Below, one piece after another: positions 55,242 through 64,000 of a stretch of 64,000 nucleotides of DNA (position 1 is its first letter; each line of letters starts with the position of its first letter). Position numbers and translations under genes: made by a program. The stretch covers positions 1,722,001 through 1,786,000 of the forward strand of contig CP069393.1 in assembly GCA_016887505.1 (NCBI GenBank), written 5' to 3'. The notes below the pieces were generated by a model that worked only from the letters and a program-made list of their open reading frames with translations, made no database searches and was not told the DNA's origin. Origin of the DNA: Clostridia bacterium (GTDB taxonomy: Bacteria; Bacillota; TC1; UBA5767).

Positions 55242-55790
55242 CTATCTGTCGTTCTCCGCCCTCATCTTCTTCTCTAATTTCTGCAATTTATAGGATATGG
55301 AGTCATTGATAACTCTATCCCCAAAACTCAAGATGGAGCCACCAATCAGGGAAGGATCCTGTTTAGACCGTAGAGCTACCTCACGTCCTGTTACTTCCTC
55401 TAATTTTTTCTCCAACGAAGCAATATTTTCTTCTGTCAAAGGTACAGCAGTAATAATCTTAGCCTCTACAATATTATGATGTTTGCGGTATAAGCGCTGA
55501 AATTCTGCTCCCATAGAAATTAAGTATTCCTCACGGTAATTTTCAATCACCACAGTCAGAAAAGTCATCGTTGTGTAATGAATGATTCCGTCAAAGAAAT
55601 TCTTGAACAATTTCTTTTTATTCACAGAATAAATCTTCTTATCCTCGTACACCTTGCGAATCCTAGGAAAATCTTTAAACACATGGACCACTACATCCAA
55701 GTCCTTCATAATCTCTTCCAGGTTACCTTTGGTTAAGCCCATTTGAAACAGGGCATTGGCATAGCGCCGGGCCACGGCTCCCGCTGACAT
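55242..55790 (-). CDS. atpH: ATP synthase F1 delta subunit (OSCP)
   Basis: 182 aa. N-terminal helical bundle (VARRYANALFQMG) and a C-terminal domain with the EVALRSKQDPSLIGGSILSFGDRVINDSI motif. Links F1 to the peripheral stalk. The start base is shared with the atpF stop, so translation is coupled. Confidence 0.96.
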   Translation of the reverse strand: MSAGAVARRYANALFQMGLTKGNLEEIMKDLDVVVHVFKDFPRIRKVYEDKKIYSVNKKKLFKNFFDGIIHYTTMTFLTVVIENYREEYLISMGAEFQRLYRKHHNIVEAKIITAVPLTEENIASLEKKLEEVTGREVALRSKQDPSLIGGSILSFGDRVINDSISYKLQKLEKKMRAENDR

Positions 55791-56293
55791 TATAGTTTAC
55801 CCGCTTCCTTCAGCAGATTTTGAATCAGTTCCTGGTGCTCTGCAGGATTAATCTCCTTCTGAAGTACCTTTTTGGCGGCCTCTATGGCAAGCTTGGTAAC
55901 TGCATTTTGAACCTCACGCTCCGCTCTTTGGCGTTCCGCTGCGATTTCTCCTTCAGCCTTTGCGATGATTACATTGGCCTTCACTTTGGCTTCATCAATA
56001 ATCTGGCGTTTCATATCCTCACCGACGTCATTGGCCTTATTCACCAAATTCTTGGCTTGGTAGCGAGCATTACTTAACTCCTCGCTATATCTGACTTCAT
56101 TCAGTCTAGCGTGCAGATTCGCCTGAGCAGCCTGTTCTAGTTGCTCATTAATATGCCTTTGTCTTTCTTCTAGCATCCTTCCCACAGGTTTATAGAAAAG
56201 TTTGTACAACACAAACAATACAATCAACACATTGATTGTCATTAAAAAAAACGTCATGGGATGGAAGTGCAAAGCTTCAAATATCTGACTCAT
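55790..56293 (-). CDS. atpF: ATP synthase Fo subunit b
   Basis: 167 aa. One N-terminal membrane helix (about residues 13-31) and a long charged helix forming the dimeric peripheral stalk (RMLEERQRHINEQLEQAAQA onward). Only one b-type gene is present. 31 bp after atpE. Confidence 0.96.
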   Translation of the reverse strand: MSQIFEALHFHPMTFFLMTINVLIVLFVLYKLFYKPVGRMLEERQRHINEQLEQAAQANLHARLNEVRYSEELSNARYQAKNLVNKANDVGEDMKRQIIDEAKVKANVIIAKAEGEIAAERQRAEREVQNAVTKLAIEAAKKVLQKEINPAEHQELIQNLLKEAGKL

Positions 56294-56324
56294 AGCTGAC
56301 CTTCCCTATCTACAGGTTAATCTA

Positions 56325-56549
56325 TTACAGCAACGTCCAGAGCAGGATGGATACGACCAGCCCAAACAGTGTCAAGGCTTCAATAAAGGCCAATGACAGA
56401 AGCAATGTGGTACGAATATCCCCTGCTGATTCCGGTTGCCTTGCTATCGCTTCCATTGCTGAACTTGCAACTTTTCCTTGTGCTGTGGCCGAACCAAATG
56501 CTGCTATAGCAAATGTAAGACCAGCGGCGAGTGCGCCTAAATTTTCCAT
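56325..56549 (-). CDS. atpE: ATP synthase Fo subunit c
   Basis: 74 aa, two-helix hairpin with the ARQPE loop. The ion-carrying Glu sits in FIEALTLF. Compared with the Na+ ring of Ilyobacter, the Gln in helix 1 (13 residues before the ARQPE Arg) is kept, but the residues after the Glu are Ala and Leu instead of Ser and Thr and the Tyr is Phe, so the full Na+ ligand set is missing and H+ coupling is more likely. A good AAGGAGG ribosome binding site fits the high copy number. Confidence 0.97.
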   Translation of the reverse strand: MENLGALAAGLTFAIAAFGSATAQGKVASSAMEAIARQPESAGDIRTTLLLSLAFIEALTLFGLVVSILLWTLL

Positions 56550-56567
56550 TTCTTCCTCCTTGTAATT

Positions 56568-57260
56568 CTAGTGGTCTCCTAAGATTCCAGCGATATATAG
56601 TGCAGTAAGTAGCGAAAAAACATATGCCTGAATGCTACCCATCAAAACGCCCATCAGTTGGATAGGCACAGGTAACAGTAATGGTACCAAAATAAACAAT
56701 ATGAGAACGACCATTTCCTCGCCAAACATATTGCCGAATAAACGTAAACCCAGTGAAAAGGGTTTAACCAATTCCTCAATGATGTTCATTGGAAGCATCG
56801 CGGGTGTAGGTGATATATAATGTTTTAGATACTTTTTTAACCCTTTTTGTTGGATACCAATAGCTTGTACGCCAAGAATCGCCACTAATCCCAATGCCAC
56901 CGTCGCACTAAGGTCGATCGTAGCGGGTGTCAATTCAGGAATAAACCAAGATAAATTCATAAACAAGATTAGCAAAAACATGGTCCCACTGAGGAAAACA
57001 AACTTTCTTCCCTTTTTACCAACCAACTCATCCAACATACCATAAAGAAAAACTAGTATTAGTTCAGCAAGCAGTTGTCTTTTTGTTTCAGGAACAGGTT
57101 TTAAATTCCTAGTGATGATAAAAATAAAGAGAAATAAAATGGCCATTGCAACCCAAGCCGATATTACCGTAGAAGTAACCTCTACCGGCCCTACCGTAAA
57201 CACCACATGTGGTGTCATCTCTTCAACTACTTTCCCTAATTCAGCGATCCTCTTTTCCAT
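56568..57260 (-). CDS. atpB: ATP synthase Fo subunit a
   Basis: 230 aa with five to six membrane helices. The essential Arg is in SLGLRLFGNMFGEE. The ion-channel residues around MLPMNIIEELVKPFS and GSIQAYVFSLLTALYIAG are conserved. It starts 20 bp inside the end of the atpI-like gene. Confidence 0.97.
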   Translation of the reverse strand: MEKRIAELGKVVEEMTPHVVFTVGPVEVTSTVISAWVAMAILFLFIFIITRNLKPVPETKRQLLAELILVFLYGMLDELVGKKGRKFVFLSGTMFLLILFMNLSWFIPELTPATIDLSATVALGLVAILGVQAIGIQQKGLKKYLKHYISPTPAMLPMNIIEELVKPFSLGLRLFGNMFGEEMVVLILFILVPLLLPVPIQLMGVLMGSIQAYVFSLLTALYIAGILGDH

Positions 57261-57546
57261 GACGAGGTCCTTTCTTGAGGCTGACGATGCCGTTTGCTAA
57301 GATGCCCACGAAAAGTCCCGTAGCCGCCCCCAGCATATGGGCCGTATCTGTCCGGCTCATGGCTATTAGAACTAGAGCATATATGAAAAGCTTGAGCACT
57401 TGGACAATCAAAATCCAAGCCAACTTTTTCCCGGATTCTTGTGAATCCTCTTTCTTCACCTGCTTCTGCCAAACAATCATCCACTGAAACAGAAAGAAGG
57501 GTACGGATACCGTGATGCCAATGGCAAACCCAATTGCAGCTCCCAT
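57241..57546 (-). CDS. atpI: ATP synthase subunit I-like protein (AtpI)
   Basis: 101 aa from the ATG at 57546 behind AAAGGATG; the frame to 57576 overlaps the previous gene. Four hydrophobic segments. First-position neighbour of atpB, as AtpI usually is. Family members assist c-ring assembly or divalent cation supply. The sequence is poorly conserved, so the name rests partly on context. Confidence 0.8.
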   Translation of the reverse strand: MGAAIGFAIGITVSVPFFLFQWMIVWQKQVKKEDSQESGKKLAWILIVQVLKLFIYALVLIAMSRTDTAHMLGAATGLFVGILANGIVSLKKGPRHGKEDR

Positions 57547-57547
57547 A

Positions 57548-57778
57548 TTAATCATCCTTTCTGCGTAAGCTATCAAAATATAATATTTCCTTTACCACCG
57601 TGTAGAGGCCAAGAATAATGCTCAACAAAAGACCCAGAATCAAAAATATGGGTTCAGTCCCTAAACGCCCATCAACATAAATACCCACACGGTACCCAAG
57701 ATACATGGATACGAGCATGGTACCAGCATATGAGGTGGATAAAACCACACCTGTACTAGCTCTCCTTACTCTTTTCAT
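57548..57778 (-). CDS. atpZ: AtpZ/AtpI family small membrane protein
   Basis: 76 aa with two hydrophobic helices (about residues 12-30 and 42-62) joined by the [21 protein letters not shown] segment, which is typical of AtpZ. It overlaps the wecB stop by 23 bp and lies 1 bp from atpI. In Bacillus relatives AtpZ and AtpI work together in Mg2+/Ca2+ supply to the synthase. Confidence 0.87.
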   Translation of the reverse strand: MKRVRRASTGVVLSTSYAGTMLVSMYLGYRVGIYVDGRLGTEPIFLILGLLLSIILGLYTVVKEILYFDSLRRKDD

Positions 57779-58874
57779 GGATAAGATTCACGATCCTTTC
57801 AGCTGCACTTCCATCGCCATACGGATTGGCAGCACTGCTCATCTTGTCGTATTGATCTTGTTTGGTCAATAATGTCTGAGTAACATTATACACTTGTTGG
57901 TATGAAGTACCAGCCAAAAGTACAGTGCCAGCCAAAAGTGCCTCTGGCCTTTCTGTGGTGTCCCTCAAAACGACAACTGGTTTACCCAGTGCCGGTGCTT
58001 CTTCTTGGATTCCCCCTGAATCTGTAAGAATAATATAGGCATGTTTCATTAGGGATACGAACGGTAGATATTCTTGTGGTTCTATCAGAAATACGTTATC
58101 ACGACTTCCCAATTCTGCATTTACTTGCTCGCGCACCTTTGGATTTAAGTGCATGGGAAAAACCACTTGGACAGAATCTGCATAATTTTTTGCTATATCT
58201 GCAATAGCTCTAAAAATTTCTGTCATCCGGTCGCCCAAGTTTTCTCGCCTATGGCTGGTCACTAAAATCGTCTTCTTCGTCTGGTCCAGCGCAGATAGAC
58301 CCTCAATACTTGTCACATCCAGGCTTTTTTCAGCCACAGAAAGCAGTGCATCGATTACCGTATTCCCAGTTACATAAATCTTCTCCTCTGCCACATTTTC
58401 CTTAAGTAAATTTTCTTTGGCCATAACAGTCGGAGCAAAATGGTAATCTGTCATCACCCCAGTCAGGGTCCGGTTTACTTCCTCCGGAAAGGGAGAATAT
58501 TTATTGTATGTCCTAAGTCCCGCTTCCACATGCCCTACCGGGATCTGTTGATAGAAGGCAGCAAGCGCTCCACAGAACGTGGTCGTCGTATCACCATGAA
58601 CTAAAACCAAATCAGGTCGGTCCACTGCAAAAATATCTCCTAGACCAGTCAAAGCCCTTGCCGTAATTTGATTCAGTGTCTGGTTCTTCTGCATGATATC
58701 CAGATCGTAATCCGGAACAATACCAAATAATTGTAGTACCTGGTCTAGCATCTCACGATGCTGTGCCGTCACGATGACCTGTGTTTCAAAGAACGGATGG
58801 TCCTTTAAAGCCTTCACGACTGGTGCCATTTTGATGGCTTCCGGCCTAGTGCCGAATATGCAAGCTACTTTCAT
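57756..58874 (-). CDS. wecB: UDP-N-acetylglucosamine 2-epimerase (non-hydrolysing)
   Basis: 372 aa from the ATG at 58874 behind AAGGAG; the extension to 59006 runs through the promoter. GT-B fold: [49 protein letters not shown] and [29 protein letters not shown]. Converts UDP-GlcNAc to UDP-ManNAc for wall polymers. Head of the atp transcript, a common order in Bacillota. Confidence 0.95.
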   Translation of the reverse strand: MKVACIFGTRPEAIKMAPVVKALKDHPFFETQVIVTAQHREMLDQVLQLFGIVPDYDLDIMQKNQTLNQITARALTGLGDIFAVDRPDLVLVHGDTTTTFCGALAAFYQQIPVGHVEAGLRTYNKYSPFPEEVNRTLTGVMTDYHFAPTVMAKENLLKENVAEEKIYVTGNTVIDALLSVAEKSLDVTSIEGLSALDQTKKTILVTSHRRENLGDRMTEIFRAIADIAKNYADSVQVVFPMHLNPKVREQVNAELGSRDNVFLIEPQEYLPFVSLMKHAYIILTDSGGIQEEAPALGKPVVVLRDTTERPEALLAGTVLLAGTSYQQVYNVTQTLLTKQDQYDKMSSAANPYGDGSAAERIVNLIHEKSKES

Positions 58875-58968
58875 TTCTACTCCTTCATTGTCCACTATCG
58901 TTTTGTTCTCATTTGCTAGGTCTTTCCACACCAAAATCAAGTCAGATCGTATCTCTGCCCTCAACCCC

Positions 58969-58996
58969 ATTATATGTATATTACCACCGCAAACAA
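58969..58996 (-). promoter_or_regulatory. Promoter of wecB-atp operon
   Basis: -10 TATAAT at 58974-58969 with -35 TTGTTT at 58996-58991 and a 16-bp spacer. Lies 95 bp before wecB. No clear terminator follows mazG, so read-through from upstream is possible. Confidence 0.65.
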
Positions 58997-59125
58997 TCCA
59001 CGTCACTTTTCAGACACGTTTTATCCTGTATTTTTAATATTCTAGGTGTTTTTCATAACAATCCAGCCTAGCACCAAATTGTACAAAAACGATGTATGAC
59101 ATTCGCCCCTGTCAATCATTTTTCT

Positions 59126-59449
59126 CTATTTTTCAGCTTCTGCCTTAATATATCCTTTGCGGACCAGTTTGGCGATATGTTCTTCTACTTCCTTATCGAT
59201 ATTAATATCAAACTCTTGTTCCAGCACAAACATCATCGATACGGCAGTCTGCGCTACATCCAACAGTTCTTTGGACATCATATCCACCGTTTCTTGTTTG
59301 CTGTAACAAGCCTTTTCTCCATTCATGCAACGAAACTTGCCTATAGCTTGAGCCAGTTCCCCCGCTTCCTCCATCAACTTCAATGCCGTAGATTCCAGCG
59401 TAGGAGAAAGATTGTTAAGTCTAGGTAGGGATATTGTCTTTAACTCCAT
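59126..59449 (-). CDS. MazG-like nucleotide pyrophosphohydrolase
   Basis: 107 aa, all-alpha NTP-PPase fold. Metal-binding EExxE in LKLMEEAGELAQAIGK and ExxD in KELLDVAQTA. Removes pyrophosphate from (d)NTPs, possibly a housecleaning role; the substrate is not certain. 20 bp after the dCMP deaminase gene, in a nucleotide-metabolism run. GGAGCACC ribosome binding site. Confidence 0.85.
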   Translation of the reverse strand: MELKTISLPRLNNLSPTLESTALKLMEEAGELAQAIGKFRCMNGEKACYSKQETVDMMSKELLDVAQTAVSMMFVLEQEFDINIDKEVEEHIAKLVRKGYIKAEAEK

Positions 59450-59469
59450 GGTGCTCCTTCCTTTGCAAA

Positions 59470-59886
59470 TTACTCTTCAGGATTCAAGCAAACAACTTCA
59501 ATCCAGTCCGCCTGGGAAAAGAAATCTACTTCCGTGGGATAGGGATTGGCATATACGACCCGTTCTATACCCGATGCAATGATAAGCTTGGTACATTCCA
59601 TACACGGCTGTGCCGTAATATATATGGTTGCTCCAGCACGTTCTTCCGGAGAGCATTCCATGAGTGCATTCACTTCTGCATGGATAGTACGTTTGCAGTG
59701 ACCGTCTATCATCAGGCAACCCACATCATCACAGTGTGGAAAATGTGGCGGGCTTCCATTATATCCAGTCCCCTTGATGCGCTTATCCTTAACGATGACT
59801 GCCCCCACCCTTAATCGAGGGCAGGTACTGCGCTCCTTGACCTGGTGCGCAATGTCCATAAAATATTCGTCCCAGCTTTTTCGCAT
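59470..59886 (-). CDS. comEB: Deoxycytidylate (dCMP) deaminase family protein
   Basis: 138 aa from the ATG at 59886 behind AAGGAGATG; the extension to 59961 is rejected. Zinc site: His and catalytic Glu in HAEVNAL, PCMEC cysteines; the CPRLRVGAVIVKDKRI and GYNGSPPHFPHC segments give the second zinc site seen in dCMP deaminases. Makes dUMP for thymidylate synthesis. Between upp and mazG. Confidence 0.93.
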   Translation of the reverse strand: MRKSWDEYFMDIAHQVKERSTCPRLRVGAVIVKDKRIKGTGYNGSPPHFPHCDDVGCLMIDGHCKRTIHAEVNALMECSPEERAGATIYITAQPCMECTKLIIASGIERVVYANPYPTEVDFFSQADWIEVVCLNPEE

Positions 59887-59902
59887 GATGCATCTCCTTA
59901 CT

Positions 59903-60532
59903 TTAATCGGTTCCAAACAGTCTGTCGCCTGCATCGCCCAATCCTGGTACAATGTATCCATGTTGATTTAAGCAATCGTCTAACGTACCCATAAAGATTT
60001 TTACATCCGGATGTTCGTCGTTGAGCTTCTTAACACCTTCTGGCGCTCCAATCAAACACATGAAACGAATCTTTTCAACACCACAGCTTTTCAGAAAAGT
60101 GATAGCCTGGCTAGCTGAGCCGCCCGTTGCCAACATCGGATCTACTAAGATGACTTCTCGCTCAGCAATATCCTTTGGAAGTTTAACGTAATACTCCATC
60201 GGTTTCAGTGTTTTTTCGTCCCTACATAGTCCAATATGGCCCACAGATGCATTGGGTATTAAGTTGAGCATACCATCAACCATACCCAGACCTGCACGTA
60301 GTATTGGCACGATTACTACGCCTTTTCCAGCCAACTTGAATCCTTGGCAAGTTGTCAGCGGTGTCGTGACACTATGTTCTTCCGTCTGCAAGTTCTGGGT
60401 GGCTTCGTAAGCCATCAGCATGGCTATTTCCCCAGCCAACTCCCGAAACTCCTTGGTCTTTGTGTTGATATCCCTCAGGTAAGTTATTTTGTGTTGTATT
60501 AATGGATGGTCCATGACCCTAAGATTTTTCAC
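59903..60532 (-). CDS. upp: Uracil phosphoribosyltransferase
   Basis: 209 aa, full length. PRPP-binding loop [15 protein letters not shown], the [12 protein letters not shown] motif and the uracil-binding [17 protein letters not shown] at the C-terminus. Salvages uracil to UMP. Its start base is shared with the rpiB stop. Confidence 0.97.
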   Translation of the reverse strand: MKNLRVMDHPLIQHKITYLRDINTKTKEFRELAGEIAMLMAYEATQNLQTEEHSVTTPLTTCQGFKLAGKGVVIVPILRAGLGMVDGMLNLIPNASVGHIGLCRDEKTLKPMEYYVKLPKDIAEREVILVDPMLATGGSASQAITFLKSCGVEKIRFMCLIGAPEGVKKLNDEHPDVKIFMGTLDDCLNQHGYIVPGLGDAGDRLFGTD

Positions 60533-60981
60533 TACTTTTGATACTCCTTTTCTATATCACAGATTGCGTCAATACGGCGCTGGTGTCGGCCGCCATCAAA
60601 ATTTGCATTTAACCAAGTTTCTACAATTTCCAATGCTAGACCTGGCCCGATTACCCGGCCACCCATTGACAACATGTTAGAATCATTATGATTTCTTGTG
60701 GCTTTTGCGCTAAATACATCATGGCATAGTGCACATCGTATACCTGGTACCTTATTGGCTGCAATTCCTATACCAATACCAGTACCACAAATAACGATAC
60801 CTCTGTCAAAATTCCCGGCCGCAACTTCTTGCCCTACCTTCCGGCCATACTCGGGATAGTCAACCGACGCCTCGCTATTAGTACCAAAATCGGTATAGTC
60901 AAAACCTTTTTCTTTAAGGTAGCTGACGACAGTTTGTTTCAGTTCATATCCTCCATGGTCGGAGGCGATAGCAATTTTCAT
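60532..60981 (-). CDS. rpiB: Ribose-5-phosphate isomerase B
   Basis: 149 aa. RpiB/LacA fold: [13 protein letters not shown], the active-site [17 protein letters not shown] and [21 protein letters not shown] (catalytic Cys/His region). Interconverts ribose 5-phosphate and ribulose 5-phosphate. 18 bp after the phosphatase gene. Confidence 0.96.
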   Translation of the reverse strand: MKIAIASDHGGYELKQTVVSYLKEKGFDYTDFGTNSEASVDYPEYGRKVGQEVAAGNFDRGIVICGTGIGIGIAANKVPGIRCALCHDVFSAKATRNHNDSNMLSMGGRVIGPGLALEIVETWLNANFDGGRHQRRIDAICDIEKEYQK

Positions 60982-60999
60982 AGTTATCTCCTTTTATCT

Positions 61000-61428
61000 T
61001 TATTGCAAACGACGCCAGACGGCGTCAAGCAACGTATTCAATTGAATAAGGGTTACATGGTAGTCTGAAATCGTTCCTCCAAAAGGATCCGATACTTCTT
61101 TTATGTCATCTACCCCTGCGTATTCTCCCAGAGTATACAATCCAGGGTGTTTCCCAAAGTGCTCCAGTATCCAGTCCTTATGTTGTGAGGTCATGGTTAA
61201 AACCAATTGAGCCTGGTCCAGCAGTTCACGGTTTAAAAGCCTTGCTCTGTGTTCTTTTAGAGAAAGATTATGCTCATGACAGATTTGTGTCGCTAAAAGA
61301 CTCGCTCTGCTACCAGGTTGGGCATAAATCCCCGCCGAACTGCACGTATGCTCCCCGCGTTGCATACCGAGTGCTTCAGCCATGGGACTACGGCAGGTGT
61401 TTCCGGTACATACAAATAGGATCTTCAT
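61000..61428 (-). CDS. ywlE: Low-molecular-weight phosphatase, probable protein arginine phosphatase
   Basis: 142 aa. P-loop CTGNTCRS (Cys7, Arg13) and the general-acid DPFGG loop. Thr11 in the P-loop is the residue that favours phosphoarginine over phosphotyrosine in YwlE. The neighbour order tsaC-like, ywlE, rpiB is that of the Bacillus ywl region. No arginine kinase (McsB) is in the window. Confidence 0.9.
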   Translation of the reverse strand: MKILFVCTGNTCRSPMAEALGMQRGEHTCSSAGIYAQPGSRASLLATQICHEHNLSLKEHRARLLNRELLDQAQLVLTMTSQHKDWILEHFGKHPGLYTLGEYAGVDDIKEVSDPFGGTISDYHVTLIQLNTLLDAVWRRLQ

Positions 61429-62462
61429 TACTGGTTCTCCTCCAATGCATGAGCCGCTTTTTTCAATCGGTTCATAATTGTTCGCCCCATGTTCTCTTCC
61501 TTGAAAGATTCTACAAAAACCGTCCGTATACCTTCTTGATCCGCTTCCCGTAGATAAGCATACACATTTTTTCCCAGCATTTTATCCTGTTGCTGGGTTC
61601 CTAGTGAGAAAAAGGTCAATTTGAAATCTGTTTTTCTAGTCTCCAAAGATTCAAGCAATTCTTGAGAAGCCATCAAGGCCATCGGTGCTTCATACTGTTT
61701 GCTTCTGTAGGCCGTCTCCAAATGGTCTAATTGTTGTTCCCCTTCTCCCTCTAGCAGCACCACCATCGCATCTGGTGCATAATGGCGGTATTTCATACCA
61801 GGAGCCCTAGGAGCCTCCTCTTTTGCGGATTCTCCTCCGGCCACTATCATCGGTGCTATCTTACGGACTTCTTCTAGAGTCAATCCTCCCGGTCTAAGTA
61901 GACACGGTACCGCACCGCTCACATCGACAATGGTTGATTCCATGCCCACCTGGGAGCATCCTCCCATCAATACTGCTTCAATGTGACCATCCAAATCTTC
62001 TAATACGTGTTCTGCACTAGTTGGACTGGGGCGTCCAGAACGATTGGCACTGGGGGCTGCAATGGGCCGTCCAGTTCGTTCAATCAATTTAAGAGCCATG
62101 GGGTGGTCCGGCATACGAACCGCTACCGTCGGAAGAGATGCACTCACTTCACTCGGTACAGCATCACTTTTCTTAAATATTAAGGTTAAGGGACCTGGCC
62201 AAAAGGCAGCCATCAATTTTTCCGCTACCAAAGGAATTTCATCTACAATGCTCTCGAGCATCTCTCTATTACTGACATGTAATATCAGCGGGTTATCGGA
62301 TGGTCTTCCCTTGGCGGAATAAATGTTCTTGACTGCCGTCTGATTTAGACCATCAGCACCTAGGCCATACACCGTTTCTGTGGGAAAAGCCACCAAGCCG
62401 CCGGCCAATAAAATCTCAGCCGCGACATCTATTTCGTCTTGATTCAATCTTCTAGTCTTCAT
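61428..62462 (-). CDS. ywlC: L-threonylcarbamoyladenylate synthase (Sua5/YwlC)
   Basis: 344 aa. YrdC domain (GGLVAFPTETVYGLGADG, KGRPSDNPLILHV, SANRSGRPSPTSAEHV) plus the C-terminal Sua5 domain (about residues 215-340) after the RAPGMKYRHYAPDA linker. Makes threonylcarbamoyl-AMP for tRNA t6A37 modification. It overlaps prmC by 11 bp and shares one base with ywlE. Confidence 0.95.
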   Translation of the reverse strand: MKTRRLNQDEIDVAAEILLAGGLVAFPTETVYGLGADGLNQTAVKNIYSAKGRPSDNPLILHVSNREMLESIVDEIPLVAEKLMAAFWPGPLTLIFKKSDAVPSEVSASLPTVAVRMPDHPMALKLIERTGRPIAAPSANRSGRPSPTSAEHVLEDLDGHIEAVLMGGCSQVGMESTIVDVSGAVPCLLRPGGLTLEEVRKIAPMIVAGGESAKEEAPRAPGMKYRHYAPDAMVVLLEGEGEQQLDHLETAYRSKQYEAPMALMASQELLESLETRKTDFKLTFFSLGTQQQDKMLGKNVYAYLREADQEGIRTVFVESFKEENMGRTIMNRLKKAAHALEENQ

Positions 62463-63321
62463 TCCTGCCTCCTACCACCCTAGGATGACCAGCCATATCA
62501 TATCTGACTAGCGTATGTACATATCCCGCATCCAAAAGTAAGTTTGTCACTGCCTCTGCCTGCGTATATCCAATTTCCATCAGCAGCAATCCTCCCTTTT
62601 TTAGATATGGTTTTGCTTTCCCTACAATAGAGCGATAGTACTCTAAGCCATCTAGACCACCATAAAGGGCCAACACTGGTTCCTGCTTTACTTCTTTTTG
62701 TAGCGTTTTCATCTCAGGTTCACTAATATAGGGCGGATTGCTGGCAATTAAGTCAAATGGTCCATCGTCATCCTTCAATGCATCGAATAAATCGCCTTGT
62801 CTAAAATAAACGTCTGCACCCAAGCGCCTGCTATTATCACAAGCGACTTTTAGTGCTTTTTCACTAATGTCACTTGCCAGTACGGATACCCCTCGTTCAA
62901 GGCTTATGGTCACAGCTACGATGCCACTGCCCGTACAAAGGTCCATAATCTGGGGATTTCGTATTTCTGAAAGCTCCTGCAGGCTCGTTTCCACCAACAC
63001 AGCCGTATCATCCCTTGGAATCAGTACATCTGGGGTAATTTGAAAATCACGGCCCATGAATTCTTTGTGTGCTAGCAGATATTGTACCGGCACACCTTCT
63101 GCCCGTTTTTTGAGTAAGATTGAGAAACGCACCTGATCTGCTTCGCCAACGAACTCCAAGGCATCGATAAGAAGCCTTGTCCTACTTTTTTTAAGTACCG
63201 ACCCTAATAGTAGCTCCGCCTCTAAGCGACTTGCCTCAACACCTGCCTCGCTTAGAAAAAAAGCTGCCTGAGAACACAATTCCTGTATCCTCGGCAGCCC
63301 TTGGGTCATTTTATTACACAT
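62452..63321 (-). CDS. prmC: Peptide chain release factor N5-glutamine methyltransferase
   Basis: 289 aa. SAM-binding [17 protein letters not shown] and the substrate-Gln NPPYI motif; a helical N-terminal domain for release factor contact. Methylates the GGQ glutamine of RF1/RF2. It follows prfA with an 8-bp overlap. The start could also be the ATG at 63309. Confidence 0.94.
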   Translation of the reverse strand: MCNKMTQGLPRIQELCSQAAFFLSEAGVEASRLEAELLLGSVLKKSRTRLLIDALEFVGEADQVRFSILLKKRAEGVPVQYLLAHKEFMGRDFQITPDVLIPRDDTAVLVETSLQELSEIRNPQIMDLCTGSGIVAVTISLERGVSVLASDISEKALKVACDNSRRLGADVYFRQGDLFDALKDDDGPFDLIASNPPYISEPEMKTLQKEVKQEPVLALYGGLDGLEYYRSIVGKAKPYLKKGGLLLMEIGYTQAEAVTNLLLDAGYVHTLVRYDMAGHPRVVGGRNED

Positions 63322-64000
63322 TCTTTAATCTCTCAGCCTGATCCGTTGTAATCAAAGCTTCAATCAATTCATCGATTTCCCCAGCGAGCATCACCTCAAG
63401 CTTATGCAAGCTCAATCCGATGCGGTGGTCGGTGACCCGATTTTGAGGGAAATTGTAGGTCCGGATTCGCTCGCTGCGATCTCCTGTACCTACCTGCAGT
63501 TTCCTAGCTTCCGCCAGTTCCCCGTGCGCTTCCTGTTGCGCTCGCTCCAACATTCTAGAACGAAGTACCTTCAGGGCCTTTGCCTTATTCTTATGTTGTG
63601 ACTTCTCATCTTGGCAGGATACCACGATTCCGGTTGGAATATGGGTTACCCGCACAGCAGACTGAGTCGTGTTAACCGACTGGCCTCCCGGTCCGCTACT
63701 GCAAAATATGTCCACTCGAATCTCGTTGGGATCTAGTTCCACATCTACTTCTTCTGCTTCCGGCAAAACGGCTACCGTCACAGTGGAAGTATGAATCCGT
63801 CCTCCGGACTCAGTAGATGGAATTCTTTGTACCCTATGTACGCCAGACTCAAACTTCAGTTTGCTATACGCACCTGCTCCTTCGATGGAGAATACCATTT
63901 CTTTAAAACCGCCTACATCGTTGGCGTGGCTGTTTAGAATATCTATCTTCCAACCATTTTTTTCCGCATAACGTGAATACATGCGGAATAAATCCCCAGC
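63314..64000 (-). CDS. prfA: Peptide chain release factor 1, C-terminal part, cut by window edge
   Basis: About 228 codons are visible; the N-terminal third lies beyond the right edge. The catalytic GGQ is present in [10 protein letters not shown]; the [23 protein letters not shown] region and the [16 protein letters not shown] segment identify RF1. The codon-recognition domain motif (PxT) is not fully in view. Its substrate-modifying enzyme PrmC follows. Confidence 0.95.
   Translation of the reverse strand, partial: AGDLFRMYSRYAEKNGWKIDILNSHANDVGGFKEMVFSIEGAGAYSKLKFESGVHRVQRIPSTESGGRIHTSTVTVAVLPEAEEVDVELDPNEIRVDIFCSSGPGGQSVNTTQSAVRVTHIPTGIVVSCQDEKSQHKNKAKALKVLRSRMLERAQQEAHGELAEARKLQVGTGDRSERIRTYNFPQNRVTDHRIGLSLHKLEVMLAGEIDELIEALITTDQAERLKNV

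Noticed and set aside
58875-59006. N-terminal extension of wecB
   Set aside because: It covers the TATAAT promoter, and the family start [12 protein letters not shown] has a good ribosome binding site at 58874.

Overview
The window looks like chromosomal DNA of a strictly anaerobic, low-to-medium GC Bacillota (Clostridia-type) bacterium. The signs are T-box leaders, a glmS ribozyme, strong AGGAGG ribosome binding sites, the CdaA-CdaR-GlmM cluster, a class III (oxygen-sensitive) ribonucleotide reductase, indolepyruvate:ferredoxin oxidoreductase and a corrinoid protein. I cannot name the species. Almost all genes are on the minus strand. I see no rRNA, tRNA, CRISPR array, insertion sequence or prophage, and nothing that clearly indicates recent transfer.

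Layout from left to right. (1) 1-2 kb: the start of a heavy-metal P-type ATPase and its CadC/ArsR repressor, with a 40-bp palindromic operator and back-to-back divergent promoters; then an uncharacterised small protein and a GyrI-like protein. (2) 2-11.5 kb: a DUF429 protein, glmS behind its self-cleaving ribozyme, then glmM, an FAD oxidoreductase, cdaR and cdaA. This couples amino-sugar synthesis to c-di-AMP synthesis. Two DUF881 membrane proteins diverge from cdaA. (3) 11.5-23.6 kb: an accessory metabolic region with an iron-sulfur flavoprotein, a BMP-type nucleoside ABC transporter (nupNOPQ-like), a zinc dehydrogenase, an amidohydrolase of the guanine/8-oxoguanine deaminase type, two tandem RibD/DHFR-like reductases, an orphan corrinoid protein and an ECF-type membrane protein. 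Internal terminators and promoters split it into several transcripts. (4) 23.7-37.3 kb: branched-chain amino acid synthesis. leuA sits behind a T-box that appears to read a Leu codon, and ilvE-ilvD-ilvB-ilvN-ilvB-leuC-leuD-leuB-cimA sits behind a second T-box reading an Ile codon. Both have near-consensus promoters. The operon carries two acetolactate synthase large subunits that differ at a substrate-selectivity residue, and a citramalate synthase, so isoleucine is made from pyruvate. ilvC is absent. (5) 37.3-40.2 kb: nrdD-nrdG under an NrdR box. (6) 40.3-46.9 kb: a probable operon of Na+/solute symporter, phenylacetate-CoA ligase, iorA, iorB, a diacylglycerol-kinase-like protein and two NifU-type small proteins, one of which has lost its cysteines. 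(7) 47-49.7 kb: DUF1893, ECF S-component, M20 peptidase and cysteine hydrolase, apparently starting from a leaderless mRNA. (8) 49.7-50.7 kb: a plus-strand flavodoxin/ferredoxin (EFR1) gene. (9) 50.7-64 kb: the complete F-type ATP synthase operon (wecB-atpZ-I-B-E-F-H-A-G-D-C) with an unexplained 351-bp spacer between atpG and atpD, preceded by prfA-prmC-ywlC-ywlE-rpiB-upp-comEB-mazG.

The strongest leads are the functional split of the two acetolactate synthases, the accessory nucleobase/corrinoid region with its paired RibD-like reductases, the structured spacer inside the atp operon, and the cysteine-less NifU paralogue. No single block can be declared a new system from sequence alone.
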